This document shows positions 45,665 to 57,118 of a stretch of DNA of 64,000 nucleotides, piece by piece; within the stretch, counting starts at the first letter, position 1, and every line of letters begins with the position of its first letter. The position numbers were made by a program, and so were the translations under genes. The notes beneath the pieces are model-generated. The model was not told where the DNA came from. It made no database searches and saw nothing but the letters and a program-made list of their open reading frames with translations. Source of the stretch: Endothia cerciana (Eukaryota; Ascomycota; Sordariomycetes; Diaporthales; Cryphonectriaceae); assembly GCA_026119935.1 (NCBI GenBank), contig JALRMH010000005.1:248001-312000 (forward strand). Direction: 5' to 3'.

Positions 45665-46550
45665 ATGCTGACCATCCATCGAAGCATGTCAGGCCTCCTG
45701 GCTGCTGGGGCCCTCCTCCCAACGGCCACCCTGGCCGTGCACACCGTGATCCCAACGACAAGCTTCAACTCCCAAGCCGACTTCGACGCAAGCTGGGAGG
45801 TCAACTACCCTTGGGGCACCGACCACAACGGCGGGGCGCGGATGTCCCCGTCCAACGTCCGCTTCGGCTCCGGCGAGCTGATCCTGACCGCAGTCCCTGC
45901 CTCGGGCCAGAAGCCCGCCTCCTCCGGGCGGCAAGTCCATCCCAATTCACTACCTCAGCGGCACGATCCACGCCAGGGAGACCTTCAACGTGTCCAAGGG
46001 CGGCGGGTACGACTTCAGCGCCGAGTTCCTCGCGCCGACGGAGAGGGGCACGTGGCCCGCCTTCTGGCTGACCGCCGTCCAGGGGTGGCCGCCGGAGATC
46101 GACATTGGCGAGTGGAAGGGGGACGGGAAGGTGAGCCTCAATACGTTCAACACGAGCAGCTCCGTGGCGGCCAAGGACGTGAGCTATCCGGACCCGGGGC
46201 AGTGGCACTCGGTCAAGTGCGAGACGAGGGACGTGGGGCAGGAAGACGTCGGCGCGACGTTCTATCTGGACGGGAAGGAGGTTACACGTCAGACAGGCAA
46301 GGGCTTCTTTGGGAAGCCGATGTATCTGTGAGTGCTCTAGCGGCGGGTGGGAGGAGGAGGCGGCTCGGGACGCTGATTCGTACTGGACAGGATTATCGAC
46401 TACCAGATGGAGGGCTCTTCTGGTTCTCCTGGGCCGACAGGGAGTGAGTTCCGGTCAGGGGCCGGGGGCGCGTCCCGTTCCTGGTGCTGACACGCGGCAG
46501 ATACGACTTTCTCGGTTCGCAACCTCGAGGTGATCTCGTATAACCCATGA
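45665..46550 (+). pseudogene. Secreted GH16 beta-glucanase-like gene with one-base frameshift
   Basis: Exons 45665-46327, 46391-46443 and 46501-46550 with two consensus introns (GTGAGT donors). A signal peptide (MLTIHRSMSGLLAAGALLPT) precedes a GH16 jelly-roll. The catalytic signature is EIDIGEW (ExDxxE) and the flanking WPAFWLT and LNTFNTS strands match family 16 endoglycosidases that cleave beta-1,3(4)-glucans or galactans. The first ~90 codons are in one frame and the rest in the next; the break lies at 45926-45931, where a GGGCGG stretch carries one surplus base. Ignoring that base, the exons sum to 765 nt, exactly 255 codons, so everything else is intact. The gene is thus either a very young pseudogene, a strain-specific null allele, or an assembly error in a G-rich stretch. 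No intron can explain the shift. Confidence 0.8.
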
Positions 46551-47668
46551 ACAGCTGGGGGATATCATACTCCATGCTGTCATGCAAAACGGCAGCAACT
46601 GAGTACTTAAGTATTTGTTTCCTCAATTCAATGAAGCCTTGGGAACCGGCGCTGGATTAGCCAGGAGATCATGAGCACTGGGCAGATGTCGAGAATCGTA
46701 TTTCTTATCCTTGGCGCATTGAGCCATCATATGAGCCACAGACCCCTGTGAAGTAGGTAGTAGGTACGCGAGAGTGATTAGTGGAAGGCGGAGGGGGTCA
46801 GTCTCGTCAGTCTCTACTGGAATTCATCCTCGCCTCTGAGCATATCTGCTTGACAATATGATGCCGTACCGAGCCCCAATGTCTAACGAAGTCCATGTCC
46901 AGTTGGGATATAGCTCAACCTCAGCCGTACGGGGGCGCTCGTCGCAGGTGCTGTTGGGTATGGCATCCAACATAAGCTGCGTGGTAGGTGAGAGGGCCGC
47001 AGAACGTACCAAGCTGGACAGTTCCTTTCCCTTTCTCGTACTGATCCAAGGCACCCTTGACCGTAATAAGCTTCTCGCTCAAGGGTGTCAGCTTTCTTCA
47101 GGAAACAGGCTCATAATCACTCGGGCCAACCTGCAAGAGGCATGGCTGTCTTCGGAGCTTCAAGATACTGAGTGGATCAATGCGTGGACCAGGCTGGTGG
47201 TAAATAGTTTGGCTCATCACAGTATGCCCTCCGAGCACCCCCGGATGATCGATTTGTCGAATAGTCTACGGCACTCGGCATGACGCAGTAGACACTCATC
47301 GCGCGAGATTCTGGTGAGCTCAAGTTTGAGACTATTCAGCAGTATGGGCTGAATCTGCTGTATGTCTTTTGAGACCTCGTTAGGAACGCCGCGAGCTCGG
47401 TCCCAGTTGACACAATCCCGCCTAAGTATTGTGAGTGGTTTGCCAGATATGGACGATTTACCGTTGGAACTGCCAGACCGTCGACGAGCAACGAGGCTTG
47501 GATAACGTTAGATGTGATGTAGTACATTACCTAAGCACAGGTACGGAGGTACTTCCCGATAAGATAAGAAATTTCTTGACGGCCTACATAATTTTTGCAG
47601 TCACTCGGCCAGAACCAAGCTGCCTGCTCGCTCCAGGGTCATAGAAGAGGCTTCGAGGAAGAAGCGCG
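46551..47668. other. Intergenic region, GH16 to RNase Z
   Basis: A 1.1-kb spacer. One 141-codon plus frame (46858-47283) has no recognisable content and no splice partner. The last part is the RNase Z promoter. Nothing else seen. Confidence 0.55.
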
Positions 47669-50551
47669 ATGTCAGCTGTCGCGCTCTTGCGCAGGATACG
47701 AGGAAACGGGGCGACTATACTGCGACATCCAAAGCAGCAACATCGAGCCCGCCACGTAAAGTCGAGGCCCAGCTTCCCGAGAACTCCACGTGAAACGACT
47801 TCTACCTCTTCCTTTACTTCGTCTGCTCTCACACCCTCGAGCCCCCTTGAGTTGAGCCTATCAGATCTATATCACCCCGTACCGAGCCGCATTCACATAT
47901 TGCCTCGCAATATCTCGTCTAGGCTTCCCCACTCGCTACTCTTGTACCGCAAAGGCGGCCGCGAGCCACCACCCGCCATCGAGTGCATAGTCGATGTCCC
48001 AGGTTCCGGCTTCCAGACCCCGATGCTCCAATACGTCCAGGTCATCTCCGTCCCGACGGCGGACTCGCCGGGGGCATCTGTTCTCCTGCACTTTGACTCC
48101 CGTCGCTATGTCTTTGGTCACATGTCTGAAGGCACCCAGCGCTTAATGAACCAGCGGAAGGTCGCCCTGTCCAAGCTCGACGAGATCTTCGTCTCAGGCC
48201 CTGTCACATGGAAGAGCGTCGGCGGTCTTTTGGGCACGATACTCACGATTGCCGATGTTGTCGCCACCCAGAACCTGCCCGACGAGAGCAGCAAGAAAAA
48301 GAAGAAGAAGGCCGAAGGGAATCTTTCCACGATAGCGAGCCTGAAGATCTACGGCGCTGAGAACATCTCACACATGATTGCTACCTCGCGGCGGTTCATC
48401 TTCCGGAAAGGCATGCCCCTGAGGCTACACGAGGTACCACATGATTCTGTCAAGGACCACCAGAAGGATAGGAAACCCGACTTTGAGGACGCGAACGTGA
48501 GGGTATGGTACGTGTCTTTGAAGCCCGACGGAGACAATACACCCCATGGACGCAAGAGGAGTCATGATGACATGATCGCGGAGGATAACGACCGAGGAAT
48601 TCCAACGCAGGAGGCCGAAAAGAGGCAGGCAGATCGAGAGCTGGTGAAGTCCGTGGTCGACAACATGTTCGACTCGGAATGGGAACTCGATGCTTTGGTG
48701 GAGACCACGCTGCATCAAGTCAAACTCCCTGCTGCGATCTTCGTCAAGGACAATGACGGTCAGACCAAGAAATATGAGGGACCCATGCCTGGAGGCGACG
48801 AACCTGTTCCTGATATCCCAGTTCTCACTCGGAGACCTTGGCCTGCACCAATGGTCCAGAAACTACCTCCTACCTCGCCCTCGAAACAATCCCTTTGTTA
48901 CATTGTGAAAGGGCAGCCGAGAAGAGGCAAGTTCGATGTCCAGGCTGCTACAAGGCTGGGGGTGCAGAAGTGGGATTTTAGGAAACTCACTGCTGGTGAG
49001 ACGGTCAAGGGCAAGGATGACATCGACGTGACACCTGATATGGTCGTCGGAGCAACAGTCAAAGGCCGCGGGTTCGCCTTTATCGATCTTCCTGACAAGT
49101 CCTACATCAGCGAGTTTCTGGCGCGCCCTGAATGGAGCGATGACTCGCTCATGGAAAGTCTCGACATCATGTACTGGAATCTGGGACGCGATGTCGGGCA
49201 CGATGAACGGATCAGAGATTTCATCAAAGAGCGCGAGGATAAGATGCACACAGTATTTTCACCAGACATGAACCCCAACGGCATCGCAATGCACGGCGCT
49301 ACCACCAGTATGATCAAGATGTACAGGATAGACCCTGACCGATTTTCTCTTCCTGTCTTCGACAACAAGCCCAAGGGACCCGTTCCTAAGCCATTCAACG
49401 TGGCTGAAATCGGAGCCAAGCTGATACAGTCGCCGCGTGTGGAAATAAAGGACGAGGACATTATTCAACCCATGGACATGATGCAGCCAATTCACAAGAT
49501 GGATCCCAAGGTCCTCGAGATGGCAGACAAGGCCAAGGCTAGACTAAATGATCCATCATTACTAGCCGAAATTGAAGCGACCGAGAAGGACATCCCAAAC
49601 CGCGACGTCGAGGTCATCGCACTCGGCACAGGCTCCGCCCTCCCCTCGAAATACCGCAACGTATCGGCAACACTCGTCCGCGTTCCCGGATACGGCTCCT
49701 ACCTCTTCGACTGCGGCGAGAACACGCTCGGCCAGCTCCGCCGCATGTACGGCTTCGACAAGGCCGACGAGATTCTTAGCGACCTCAAGGTGATCTGGAT
49801 CAGCCACCTCCACGCGGACCACCATCTCGGCACCGCGAGCGTCATCAGAGCCTGGCGGGAAGTGACCACCCCGAAATACCCCGTCAGACCCCTCCCGCGC
49901 CTGACCATCGCCTCACACCCGCAAATGATTGACTGGCTGCGCGAATACTCCAACGTCGAGGACTTCGGCTTCGACCGCCTCCGCCTGGTCAAGATCAAGG
50001 GCTCCCCGCAGCGCGAGACAGTCCAGGATCCCGTCCACTTCGACCCGCCCGCCTCCAGAGAGACAGGCCTGACGTCAATCAGCGCCTGCCGGGTGGACCA
50101 CTGCTACGGCGCACTGGCGTGTGTGTTCACCTGGCCCACAGGCCTCAAGGTCGCGTACTCGGGCGACTGCCGGCCGTCGGAGACGTTCGTCAAGATCGGA
50201 CGGGGCTGCACGCTGCTGATCCACGAGAGCACGCTCGACGACGAGCTGCGCGGCGACGCGTTCGCCAAGAAGCACTGCACCATGAGCGAGGCCCTGGACG
50301 TGGCGCGGAGGATGCAGGCCAGGAGGGTCCTGCTCACGCACTTCTCGCAGCGGTACCCCAAGATTGGCAACTCGTTCACGAAGGGCACGGGTCCGGGGGT
50401 CCATGACCAGGTTGTGCTCCTGGCTTTTGATATGATGCATGTCAAGCTGGGCGACTTCAAGAAGGCAGAGCTGTTCATGCCCGCGTTGAGGAGGATGCTG
50501 GCGGAGGGCGGCGAGGACGCGGACGCGGACGCGGACGATGCGGGCCCCTAG
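47669..50551 (+). CDS. trz1: Long-form tRNA 3'-processing endonuclease RNase Z
   Basis: Intronless, 960 aa. It removes the 3' trailer of precursor tRNAs before CCA addition, in nucleus and mitochondria. The N-terminus (MSAVALLRRIRGNGATILRH) is Arg-rich and lacks acids, as in a mitochondrial presequence; a later Met could give a nuclear form. The N-terminal half is the degenerate metallo-beta-lactamase domain of long-form enzymes, which supplies the tRNA-binding arm (starting near LQYVQVISVPTADSPG). The C-terminal half is catalytic: the PxKxRN loop (LPSKYRN), the zinc-binding motif HLHADHHLG at about residue 713, YSGDCRPSE, LIHESTLDD and LTHFSQRY are all present. Length and two-domain layout match ELAC2 and yeast Trz1. 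It converges on the 766-aa gene 485 bp downstream. Confidence 0.96.
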   Translation: MSAVALLRRIRGNGATILRHPKQQHRARHVKSRPSFPRTPRETTSTSSFTSSALTPSSPLELSLSDLYHPVPSRIHILPRNISSRLPHSLLLYRKGGREPPPAIECIVDVPGSGFQTPMLQYVQVISVPTADSPGASVLLHFDSRRYVFGHMSEGTQRLMNQRKVALSKLDEIFVSGPVTWKSVGGLLGTILTIADVVATQNLPDESSKKKKKKAEGNLSTIASLKIYGAENISHMIATSRRFIFRKGMPLRLHEVPHDSVKDHQKDRKPDFEDANVRVWYVSLKPDGDNTPHGRKRSHDDMIAEDNDRGIPTQEAEKRQADRELVKSVVDNMFDSEWELDALVETTLHQVKLPAAIFVKDNDGQTKKYEGPMPGGDEPVPDIPVLTRRPWPAPMVQKLPPTSPSKQSLCYIVKGQPRRGKFDVQAATRLGVQKWDFRKLTAGETVKGKDDIDVTPDMVVGATVKGRGFAFIDLPDKSYISEFLARPEWSDDSLMESLDIMYWNLGRDVGHDERIRDFIKEREDKMHTVFSPDMNPNGIAMHGATTSMIKMYRIDPDRFSLPVFDNKPKGPVPKPFNVAEIGAKLIQSPRVEIKDEDIIQPMDMMQPIHKMDPKVLEMADKAKARLNDPSLLAEIEATEKDIPNRDVEVIALGTGSALPSKYRNVSATLVRVPGYGSYLFDCGENTLGQLRRMYGFDKADEILSDLKVIWISHLHADHHLGTASVIRAWREVTTPKYPVRPLPRLTIASHPQMIDWLREYSNVEDFGFDRLRLVKIKGSPQRETVQDPVHFDPPASRETGLTSISACRVDHCYGALACVFTWPTGLKVAYSGDCRPSETFVKIGRGCTLLIHESTLDDELRGDAFAKKHCTMSEALDVARRMQARRVLLTHFSQRYPKIGNSFTKGTGPGVHDQVVLLAFDMMHVKLGDFKKAELFMPALRRMLAEGGEDADADADDAGP

Positions 50552-51036
50552 GCCACATTAGATAGGGACTGACGTTTCGGGAGGTTTCAAAACGAGTAGA
50601 CAGGGAGCCGTTAGTGTGTAGTAGCATCTCGACTCATTGATAGAGAGGCCTACATGACGGTTGGAAGAAGAAATATGCAGGTGTCATTAGCGAAGAAAGT
50701 CACAAACACACACTCCTTGAGCATTCGACGACCTTTGAGCCTTTGGCCAAGACAAGACAAGACTCGGAAGAGAGGTACAATCTGTCACGGGAGGATCCTG
50801 GAAAGGCACAATGTCAGGCTTTGGACAAAAAGAAAATAAGATTACATCTTACGCTGTAAAACCCCCCAAAAAGTCAAAAGTCCCTGTCGGGTACGGTATG
50901 AGGATTAGATATTGTCCATCCAGAGGCCGCATGAATATCCACTTCGTCTGCATCCAATACCAGCTTTACATACCTCTATTGCGCATCCCGCACTGTCGAG
51001 TTACCCCTCGCCCGTCCCCCTCCCGTAATATTATGC
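50552..51036. other. Convergent 3' intergenic spacer
   Basis: 485 bp between the RNase Z (+) and 766-aa gene (-) stop codons. It should hold both 3' UTRs; no gene or repeat is seen. Confidence 0.6.
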
Positions 51037-53337
51037 TCATGCAACGGCCACTCTCACCTGATCGTCCTCTTCGTCGCTGTCTCCACTCTCAATATCGCCC
51101 ATGCTTTCACCCCACGTACCGCCTGACCTCGGCCTCGCGCGTTCGAGCTCTCCGTTCTGCAGAGCCCGCGCGAACGCCTCGTCCGAGGCGAGCCGGTCTC
51201 GCCGGTCAGGGTCCGGACACAGGCCCCCGATGACGGAGACGGACTCACCGGGCAGCACGGCACCCTCGGGGATGGCACCTGCGGACGCGGACGGGTCGGC
51301 GTGGTAGTACGACTGGCCTAAAGAGAGCCGGTCGATGTCGGTGAGGGCGGCCAGAAAGCCATCCGACGAGAGCGAGCTGTGGCTCGTGCTGGTGGTCCGC
51401 CGAGATCTCTGTGAGGCCGTCGAGGGGCTCTGGCGGTAGCGGATGCTGCCGCCGCCGCCGCTGCTCAGCGAGCTCGTGTCTTTGAATGATTCAGGCGTAG
51501 GCCAGGGCCCGGTCAACGAAGGAGCCACGGAGGTGAAGTCGGCTCGCTGGGAGGATTGAGGGACGTGAGGTGGCGTCCGCGGGTTCGTGAACTTACTCCC
51601 CGCTCTACTCGGCGCCACCGAGCGGGTGTCTGACTGGACCACAGTCCGTGCTAGAGAAGGGTGAGGCATCGCCGTCCAATTGTTGCTATAGACGCTCGAG
51701 GCGACAATGGTATTCGGGGTAGAAGTTGCACTCGCCCCGTCATCGCTCTCCAGGAACGGAAAGCGATGCTTTGACGGAACCTTGGGCAGGGCTGGCGCTT
51801 TGCCTGTGGGCCTGACGCCGACACCAAACTGCGAGCCGATCGTGTGCACGGAAACATCCGTCCACAGGGTGGGATCGAATTCCTCATCGTTATGGGTACA
51901 AGGGGCGGTGCTGGTGCTCTTGTTCACGTCTAGTGGCGAGGGGACGGCCGACGCGGCGACTTGGCTCCGAAAGGCGGGATGCTGCTCACTCACATCGCTG
52001 AAGGTGTCCCACCACCTCTTCGAGGCATCCTGCAATCGGCGTGCGGAATTTGGATCCGCCTCGTCGAAGCCCTCGAGGTCATCTTCCTCGCTGCGGTAGG
52101 AATCTATGAGTTGCTCGACGGTGTCAGCGTATGACGCGGCGGAGTAAGCACACAAGTAGCGGTTCGAAGCAGATTCGTGCTGTTGAGAATGGGGATTATC
52201 ATCGACTGCGCGGCGAGATGTGTTATCACGATGTACACGATCATGCCGCGGCGGTGTAATCGTGGCTGGTGGTGATGACGACGAGGAGGATTGCTTACCG
52301 GTGCTGCGGGAACTGGGTTTCCTGGACTCGGCACCAAACATCCCATCCAGCTGTCTTTCGATCTCGCCCAGCAAGACAGCCTTTTCCCACGGCGAGAGGG
52401 GCTGCTTAGTGAGGGAGCGCTCCATGCGAGCGCGCTCCTTCGCGCGCTGGCCATCGAGGGACAGCTCGCCCTTGCTGAGGCCGGAGCTGCCGTCATCTTT
52501 CCTACTCATGCTGCTGCTGCGGTGCAGATGAGATCGGTGGCCGCCGGCCCTCTCTTCCGGGCGGCGGTGCTTCCTCTTCCACACGGCGCGCCGGACCCTC
52601 TTCACCGTCTTCCCCAGCCTCTCACTCTGGTCCAGGACGTCCCCCCTGCCCTCCCCGAGGTTTGCGATCCACGCCTCCACCAGCCTCATAAGGGCGGGCT
52701 CGCCCCTCTTGTGCGACCGCCCGCACAGCCCCGCGCGCAGAGCAGAGAGCGCGTCCGCGCTCGCCCCAACGGCGGCCACCACACAGGCCTCGCACTGGCC
52801 CCGAATCCTCGGCAGCCTCCTCACCCCGGCCGGGCACCCGACCCTGTCCAGGACCTCGGCGCCCGCCGACAGGCCCAGCAGCGCGTGCAGCCGGTCGACG
52901 AGATCCCTAACCTCGGCGACTGTGCCCCCGCCTAGCCTCGGGCTGGTCTTGTTGTGCCGCCCCGGCCGCGCGAGGTACCTCTCCAGCGGGGCGAGCCGCA
53001 CCGTGGCCTCCTCGGTGACGAGCGTGAACGCCCGGCGCGCCACCCAGGGGTTGAGGTCGCGGTGCGCGGCGCAGAGGACGGCGCACTGCGGGATCACGTC
53101 CTCGAGCGTCAGGTTGAGGTGCTTGTTGGCGGACATGGAGAGGCGCGAGAGGAGGTCGTGTGGGCGCAGCAGAGGCTTGGGGAGGGTGGTGATGAGTCGG
53201 GCCTGGGTGGCGAGCCAGAGATCACTCGGGACGCCGGTGACTGGGTCCAGGAGGCGGAGGGGAAGGGCCAGGAGGGCGGCGAGAGCGGTGATCTCATCCG
53301 GAGACAGAGAGGAGAGGTGACGGTGGTGTATGACCAT
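51037..53337 (-). CDS. Uncharacterised protein, helical N-terminus and disordered C-terminus
   Basis: Single exon, 766 aa, ATG at 53337. Residues 1-240 are rich in Leu, Ala and Arg and look helical, with a few Cys (a GQCEACV pair near residue 182) and a repeated Leu-rich pattern; this may be a folded domain. A highly basic segment follows (KRVRRAVWKRKHRR, near residue 250), a plausible nuclear localisation signal. The remaining ~500 residues are Ser/Thr/Asp-rich and disordered, ending in an acidic stretch (GDIESGDSDEEDD). I recognise no domain. The strong C/G third-position bias and uninterrupted length make it a real gene. Nothing in the neighbourhood suggests a role. Confidence 0.75.
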   Translation of the reverse strand: MVIHHRHLSSLSPDEITALAALLALPLRLLDPVTGVPSDLWLATQARLITTLPKPLLRPHDLLSRLSMSANKHLNLTLEDVIPQCAVLCAAHRDLNPWVARRAFTLVTEEATVRLAPLERYLARPGRHNKTSPRLGGGTVAEVRDLVDRLHALLGLSAGAEVLDRVGCPAGVRRLPRIRGQCEACVVAAVGASADALSALRAGLCGRSHKRGEPALMRLVEAWIANLGEGRGDVLDQSERLGKTVKRVRRAVWKRKHRRPEERAGGHRSHLHRSSSMSRKDDGSSGLSKGELSLDGQRAKERARMERSLTKQPLSPWEKAVLLGEIERQLDGMFGAESRKPSSRSTGKQSSSSSSPPATITPPRHDRVHRDNTSRRAVDDNPHSQQHESASNRYLCAYSAASYADTVEQLIDSYRSEEDDLEGFDEADPNSARRLQDASKRWWDTFSDVSEQHPAFRSQVAASAVPSPLDVNKSTSTAPCTHNDEEFDPTLWTDVSVHTIGSQFGVGVRPTGKAPALPKVPSKHRFPFLESDDGASATSTPNTIVASSVYSNNWTAMPHPSLARTVVQSDTRSVAPSRAGSKFTNPRTPPHVPQSSQRADFTSVAPSLTGPWPTPESFKDTSSLSSGGGGSIRYRQSPSTASQRSRRTTSTSHSSLSSDGFLAALTDIDRLSLGQSYYHADPSASAGAIPEGAVLPGESVSVIGGLCPDPDRRDRLASDEAFARALQNGELERARPRSGGTWGESMGDIESGDSDEEDDQVRVAVA

Positions 53338-54656
53338 CTTGACGACTTTGACTGTGATAAGGTGTCCTCTTGAGGGAATATTTGTTTTCGGTTCTTGTCG
53401 GGAGTAGGGTGTGCTATAGTCAGGTATTGGTCAAGTCCTTCCTGCCTTGGCAGGTCTCTTGGGAGGAACGGACGTATCGAATACTCTGGACCTGCAGAAC
53501 CAAGTAAGTGTGTATGCGCGTGTATGTGTGTGTATCTGGCTCGTCGGAAAGTTGTATAGCAGGCTAGTAAAAAGGAGAAACACATGTGACCAGAAGACAA
53601 CAAGAGTATTGGCCCTCGTGGGAGGAAAGTCCTGGTGTGCCTGGCACCATCCTGTTTTAAGCCCAGGAATCTCGGACAATATCCTTCACACGCGGGCAAC
53701 TGATAACTCGAAAATGCTGGACAAGTAGAGGCTGTTCTCCCTTTGATTCCTTTGACAAGGCTGTCTGTCTCGCGCCGTGGACCGCCCAGCCTCCCAGTCA
53801 ACCACGCTCTTTGTCCTCCCGATGCTCCGACAATGAAGCTATTGTCTGTGCCCTCTCGAACTTCCCGACAAGGGCATTGTCTGGCGGCCATCACAAACCC
53901 TAGCTGCCGCCAAGAGAGTGACCTATCCTCTCCCTCCGGAAGGTTGTTGGCCCCAGTGGGCCGACCTAAGCTGTCTCTGTTAGGAGTCGCGTATCAATCG
54001 ATCGTAGAGATGAACTTCGTTTGGACACGGACATCGCTACCGGTGAAAAGGTCCCTGATGGGATAGAACTCCACTTATGGTTCTGGCGGCACTGTCGCGT
54101 ATGGATCTTTTCGAGAGGCAAACCTTTGATGAACAGGACGAGTCACTCAGTGCGTTTTGACGCCGATCGAGGGAGCATCGTCGACCTGCGCAAGCTGGAC
54201 GGTGCATTTCCTGCTATACGGGATCCCAGCCAACATAGCATCCAATGGCCCACACCTTTTATCAGAACCGAAGGGTCGGTCGTCGGAAGTCGCCGGTGCC
54301 ACGCGGTATGGCAGAGTAGACGTGGTGAATTGGCAGCGCTGTCTAGGCACCGGCTGTATCCATTTCAATCGTAGCCAGCCGCCATAGAGGCGACGATGGT
54401 GCAAGGCTAAATAAAATGCGACCTGCCGTCTCAACGTACGATAGTAGATGCCTGCGTTCGCTCAGCTGGTTTGTAAAAGTTCGTTCGTTGCCCATATCCG
54501 TCCCATGCCCGTAATGAAACCTCATTCTGTCCAACAGGACGGAGTAGATGGGGATCCCATAAGCCCACGCCGTGCCGAGCGCCTGCCATCAGCCACGCCA
54601 TACCAAAAGTGCTCCCAAATTAAATATATCTGAACCCCGGATAGCTGTATATTCTT
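53338..54656. other. Intergenic region between two minus-strand genes
   Basis: A 1.3-kb spacer; a TG-rich patch occurs at about 53505-53535. It should contain the promoter of the 766-aa gene and the 3' UTR of the LAMMER kinase. No gene is supported. Confidence 0.55.
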
Positions 54657-57118
54657 TCAACCATGCACACTACGAGCTGCATGCAGCCCCTGGTTCCGCA
54701 TCCGCTCCATCTTGATCTTCGCGGCCTCAGTGCCGTCGTCAGGGTGGGCCGTCTCCTTGAACCAGGGATGTTGTAAGGCCTGCTTAGCCGTGATACGATG
54801 TTGTGGATCGTAGATGAATATCTTCTTGAGAAGATCCTTGAAGTTTTTCAAGAAAGCTGTGTTGCTAGGAATGATGTCCTGCAGGGGATGTTAGTGAACC
54901 GTTGGCCGTTGGTAAAAGATGAGGCTGCCTATGACCTACATCCAGCTTCTTCATGGCCTTGACAAAACGCCGCGATGCCCTAGTCGTTTCTGGCTGTGGG
55001 TAATCCAGCTTGCCTCGCTTGAAGTATCTATTCCGGGTCAGTAAGTCATCAGAATTGTTCACGGCACGAATCCAACACATACTTGGAAGCCGGATTGCCT
55101 CCGTTCCTGGTCATCTTGTTGACCTGGGTCACAAGATAGGAGTCGATCCGCGTACCCACGACGTTCTCCATCATAGCTAAGTGTTCCAAATTTTCATGGG
55201 TCTGGAACAGTGCATCGCCTGTGAAGAACTCGACGAGGATACACCCGATACTCCAAATATCGCACGGGAAAGACCATCCAAGACCCAGGATGATCTCAGG
55301 TGCTCTGTAGTGCCGAGTCGACACCACGGACGAGTGGTATTCGTCCTGGAAGGTTGCGGATCCAAAGTCGATCAGCCGGATTTCCGTGTCCAGGAGGACA
55401 CGCCGCTGTGTTGCGTTTCTGCTGACCGAGGCCGAGGACGAGGGGATCTTGCGGTTGTATGTGAATGTCTGATACGCACTGTCATACAGCAAGATGTTTT
55501 CCGGTTTGAGATCCGTGTGTATCAGGTTCAAGTCGTGGAGGACTGGAGGGAGTCAGTATATATCGCGAGGGGGGATCGCAAGTGACGAGTTTGACTTACA
55601 GGCCACGCTTGTGAGGAGCTGACGTGCAAAACTTTGGATCTGACTGTTGGGAAATGGAACGAATTGGTTGCCCTTGAGGAAATCGAAGACGCTCTGACCC
55701 AGCAGATCCATCACGATGCAAATGTGACCTCGGTAGTCGAAACAATCGCGGAGGTGTATACACCGATTGCGATTGTCCGGGTCGTTGGCCTTCAAGGTCG
55801 CCAGCACTCGGAGCTCAATCCTCGAAGCGTCCCTATACTTTTGGACGGAACGGATGATCTTTATGGCGACCAGCTCGTTACGTTTTTGATCCCGAGCCTG
55901 GACGACCTTGCCAAATGTGCCTTGACCCAGCATCTTCATCATTTGGTCTACAGGTGGTGAGTAAAACACTGTCTCGGGGGCGGTGCGCAGATGGAGTACA
56001 ACTTACAGTTGTCAGTCAGCGGCGCGTCAGGAACAACAATATAGTGACCGTCATTGTCGTCGACCGTTCCGCTCTTGTACGACTAGGATGGTCCGTGGTT
56101 AGCGGGATGCTGCTCGGAAGCTTCGGGTGGAAGAAGCATCGCTTACGTCTGGGATTACTCGGACGTTCACGTCCGAGGCCTTCTTGGGCGGATGGGGTGG
56201 AGGGTGATAGCTTGGGAAGTTGTGACCGACGATGGCGTTCTCCCTACGTTTGACCTCGTTGGCAACCTGTTGCCGGGTCCGTTTCCTCTTCTGACCCGGC
56301 TGAGCATCGTAGTCATATCGGCCATTTGATGACAGGGACCCGAGAGAGGTCGCGGCGGTGGTGTGGATGGCCGAACTGGTCCGGCCACTGGAGGAGATGG
56401 TCGACCCTGAGGGGGTCCCATTCCGCCGAGGTGTAGTGGCCGAACCGTTCAGCCTGCTGTGGTGGACAGGGTCGTAGCGGGTTCCCAAGGTCGTGGGGAT
56501 GTCAGCGTCCTGCTTCCGCCGCTTGGGGCCATGCCGAGCGGCAGAGGTGTTGGCGCTCACGCCAGCACCATTCGTGCCGTTCGTGTAGTTGTGGGCCGTA
56601 CTGCCATTGACCAGCGTCTGTGACGCGGAGACGGCAGAGACGGCGGCGGCACTCTCGGGTTCGGGGGTGTCGTCAATGACGATGATCTCCTTGGGTGGCT
56701 GGCCGCCGTAGAACTTCTTCCAGTCGACAGGGCTGTCCCGCCTCCTCTTCTTCGAGGACTGGGCCTGTGAGGCCGCAGCCGAGGGGGGCATGGTTGTGTA
56801 GCCCTGCTCGACGATTGCCCGCAGGTCGCCTATGTCTTGCCGCTGAGAACGGGCCAAGGAGGAGTTGCTTGAGAATGAAGACCCATTAATGGTGGCGGAG
56901 GAGGTCTGGGTACCCGACGAGGGAGCGTATGATGATGTCGACGCCGAGGTGGGATATGACGGCGCCGCGAGTCGGCTGGAGGCGGGGAGGAGTTGGGTGG
57001 CGGTCGACCGGTAGGTAGTGGAGGCGTTTGTCGAGTAGTAGGGGAAATGGTGCGGATGTGAGGGATGATGGTAATGTGAATGGGGAATCGTAGCAGTCGC
57101 AGTTGTGGGGGTCGACAT
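54657..57118 (-). CDS. lkh1: LAMMER (CLK-type) dual-specificity protein kinase
   Basis: Six exons (57118-56147, 56082-56007, 55947-55600, 55542-55083, 55027-54940, 54878-54657), five introns of 55-64 nt; product 721 aa. All junctions restore the kinase frame; for intron 2 the TAG acceptor at 55948 gives LTDNYQMMKMLGQGTFGKV. Start is ATG 57118 (an in-frame ATG at 57142 adds 8 aa). Residues 1-345 are Ser/Thr/His-rich and disordered. The kinase domain (about 350-700) shows GQGTFGKV (P-loop), VAIK, HTDLKPEN (catalytic loop), DFGSA and the EHLAMME signature. The last position of the LAMMER motif is Asn instead of Arg, a change I believe is common in filamentous fungi. LAMMER kinases phosphorylate SR splicing factors and affect flocculation, septation and stress responses. 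Microsatellites crowd its 5' region. Confidence 0.93.
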
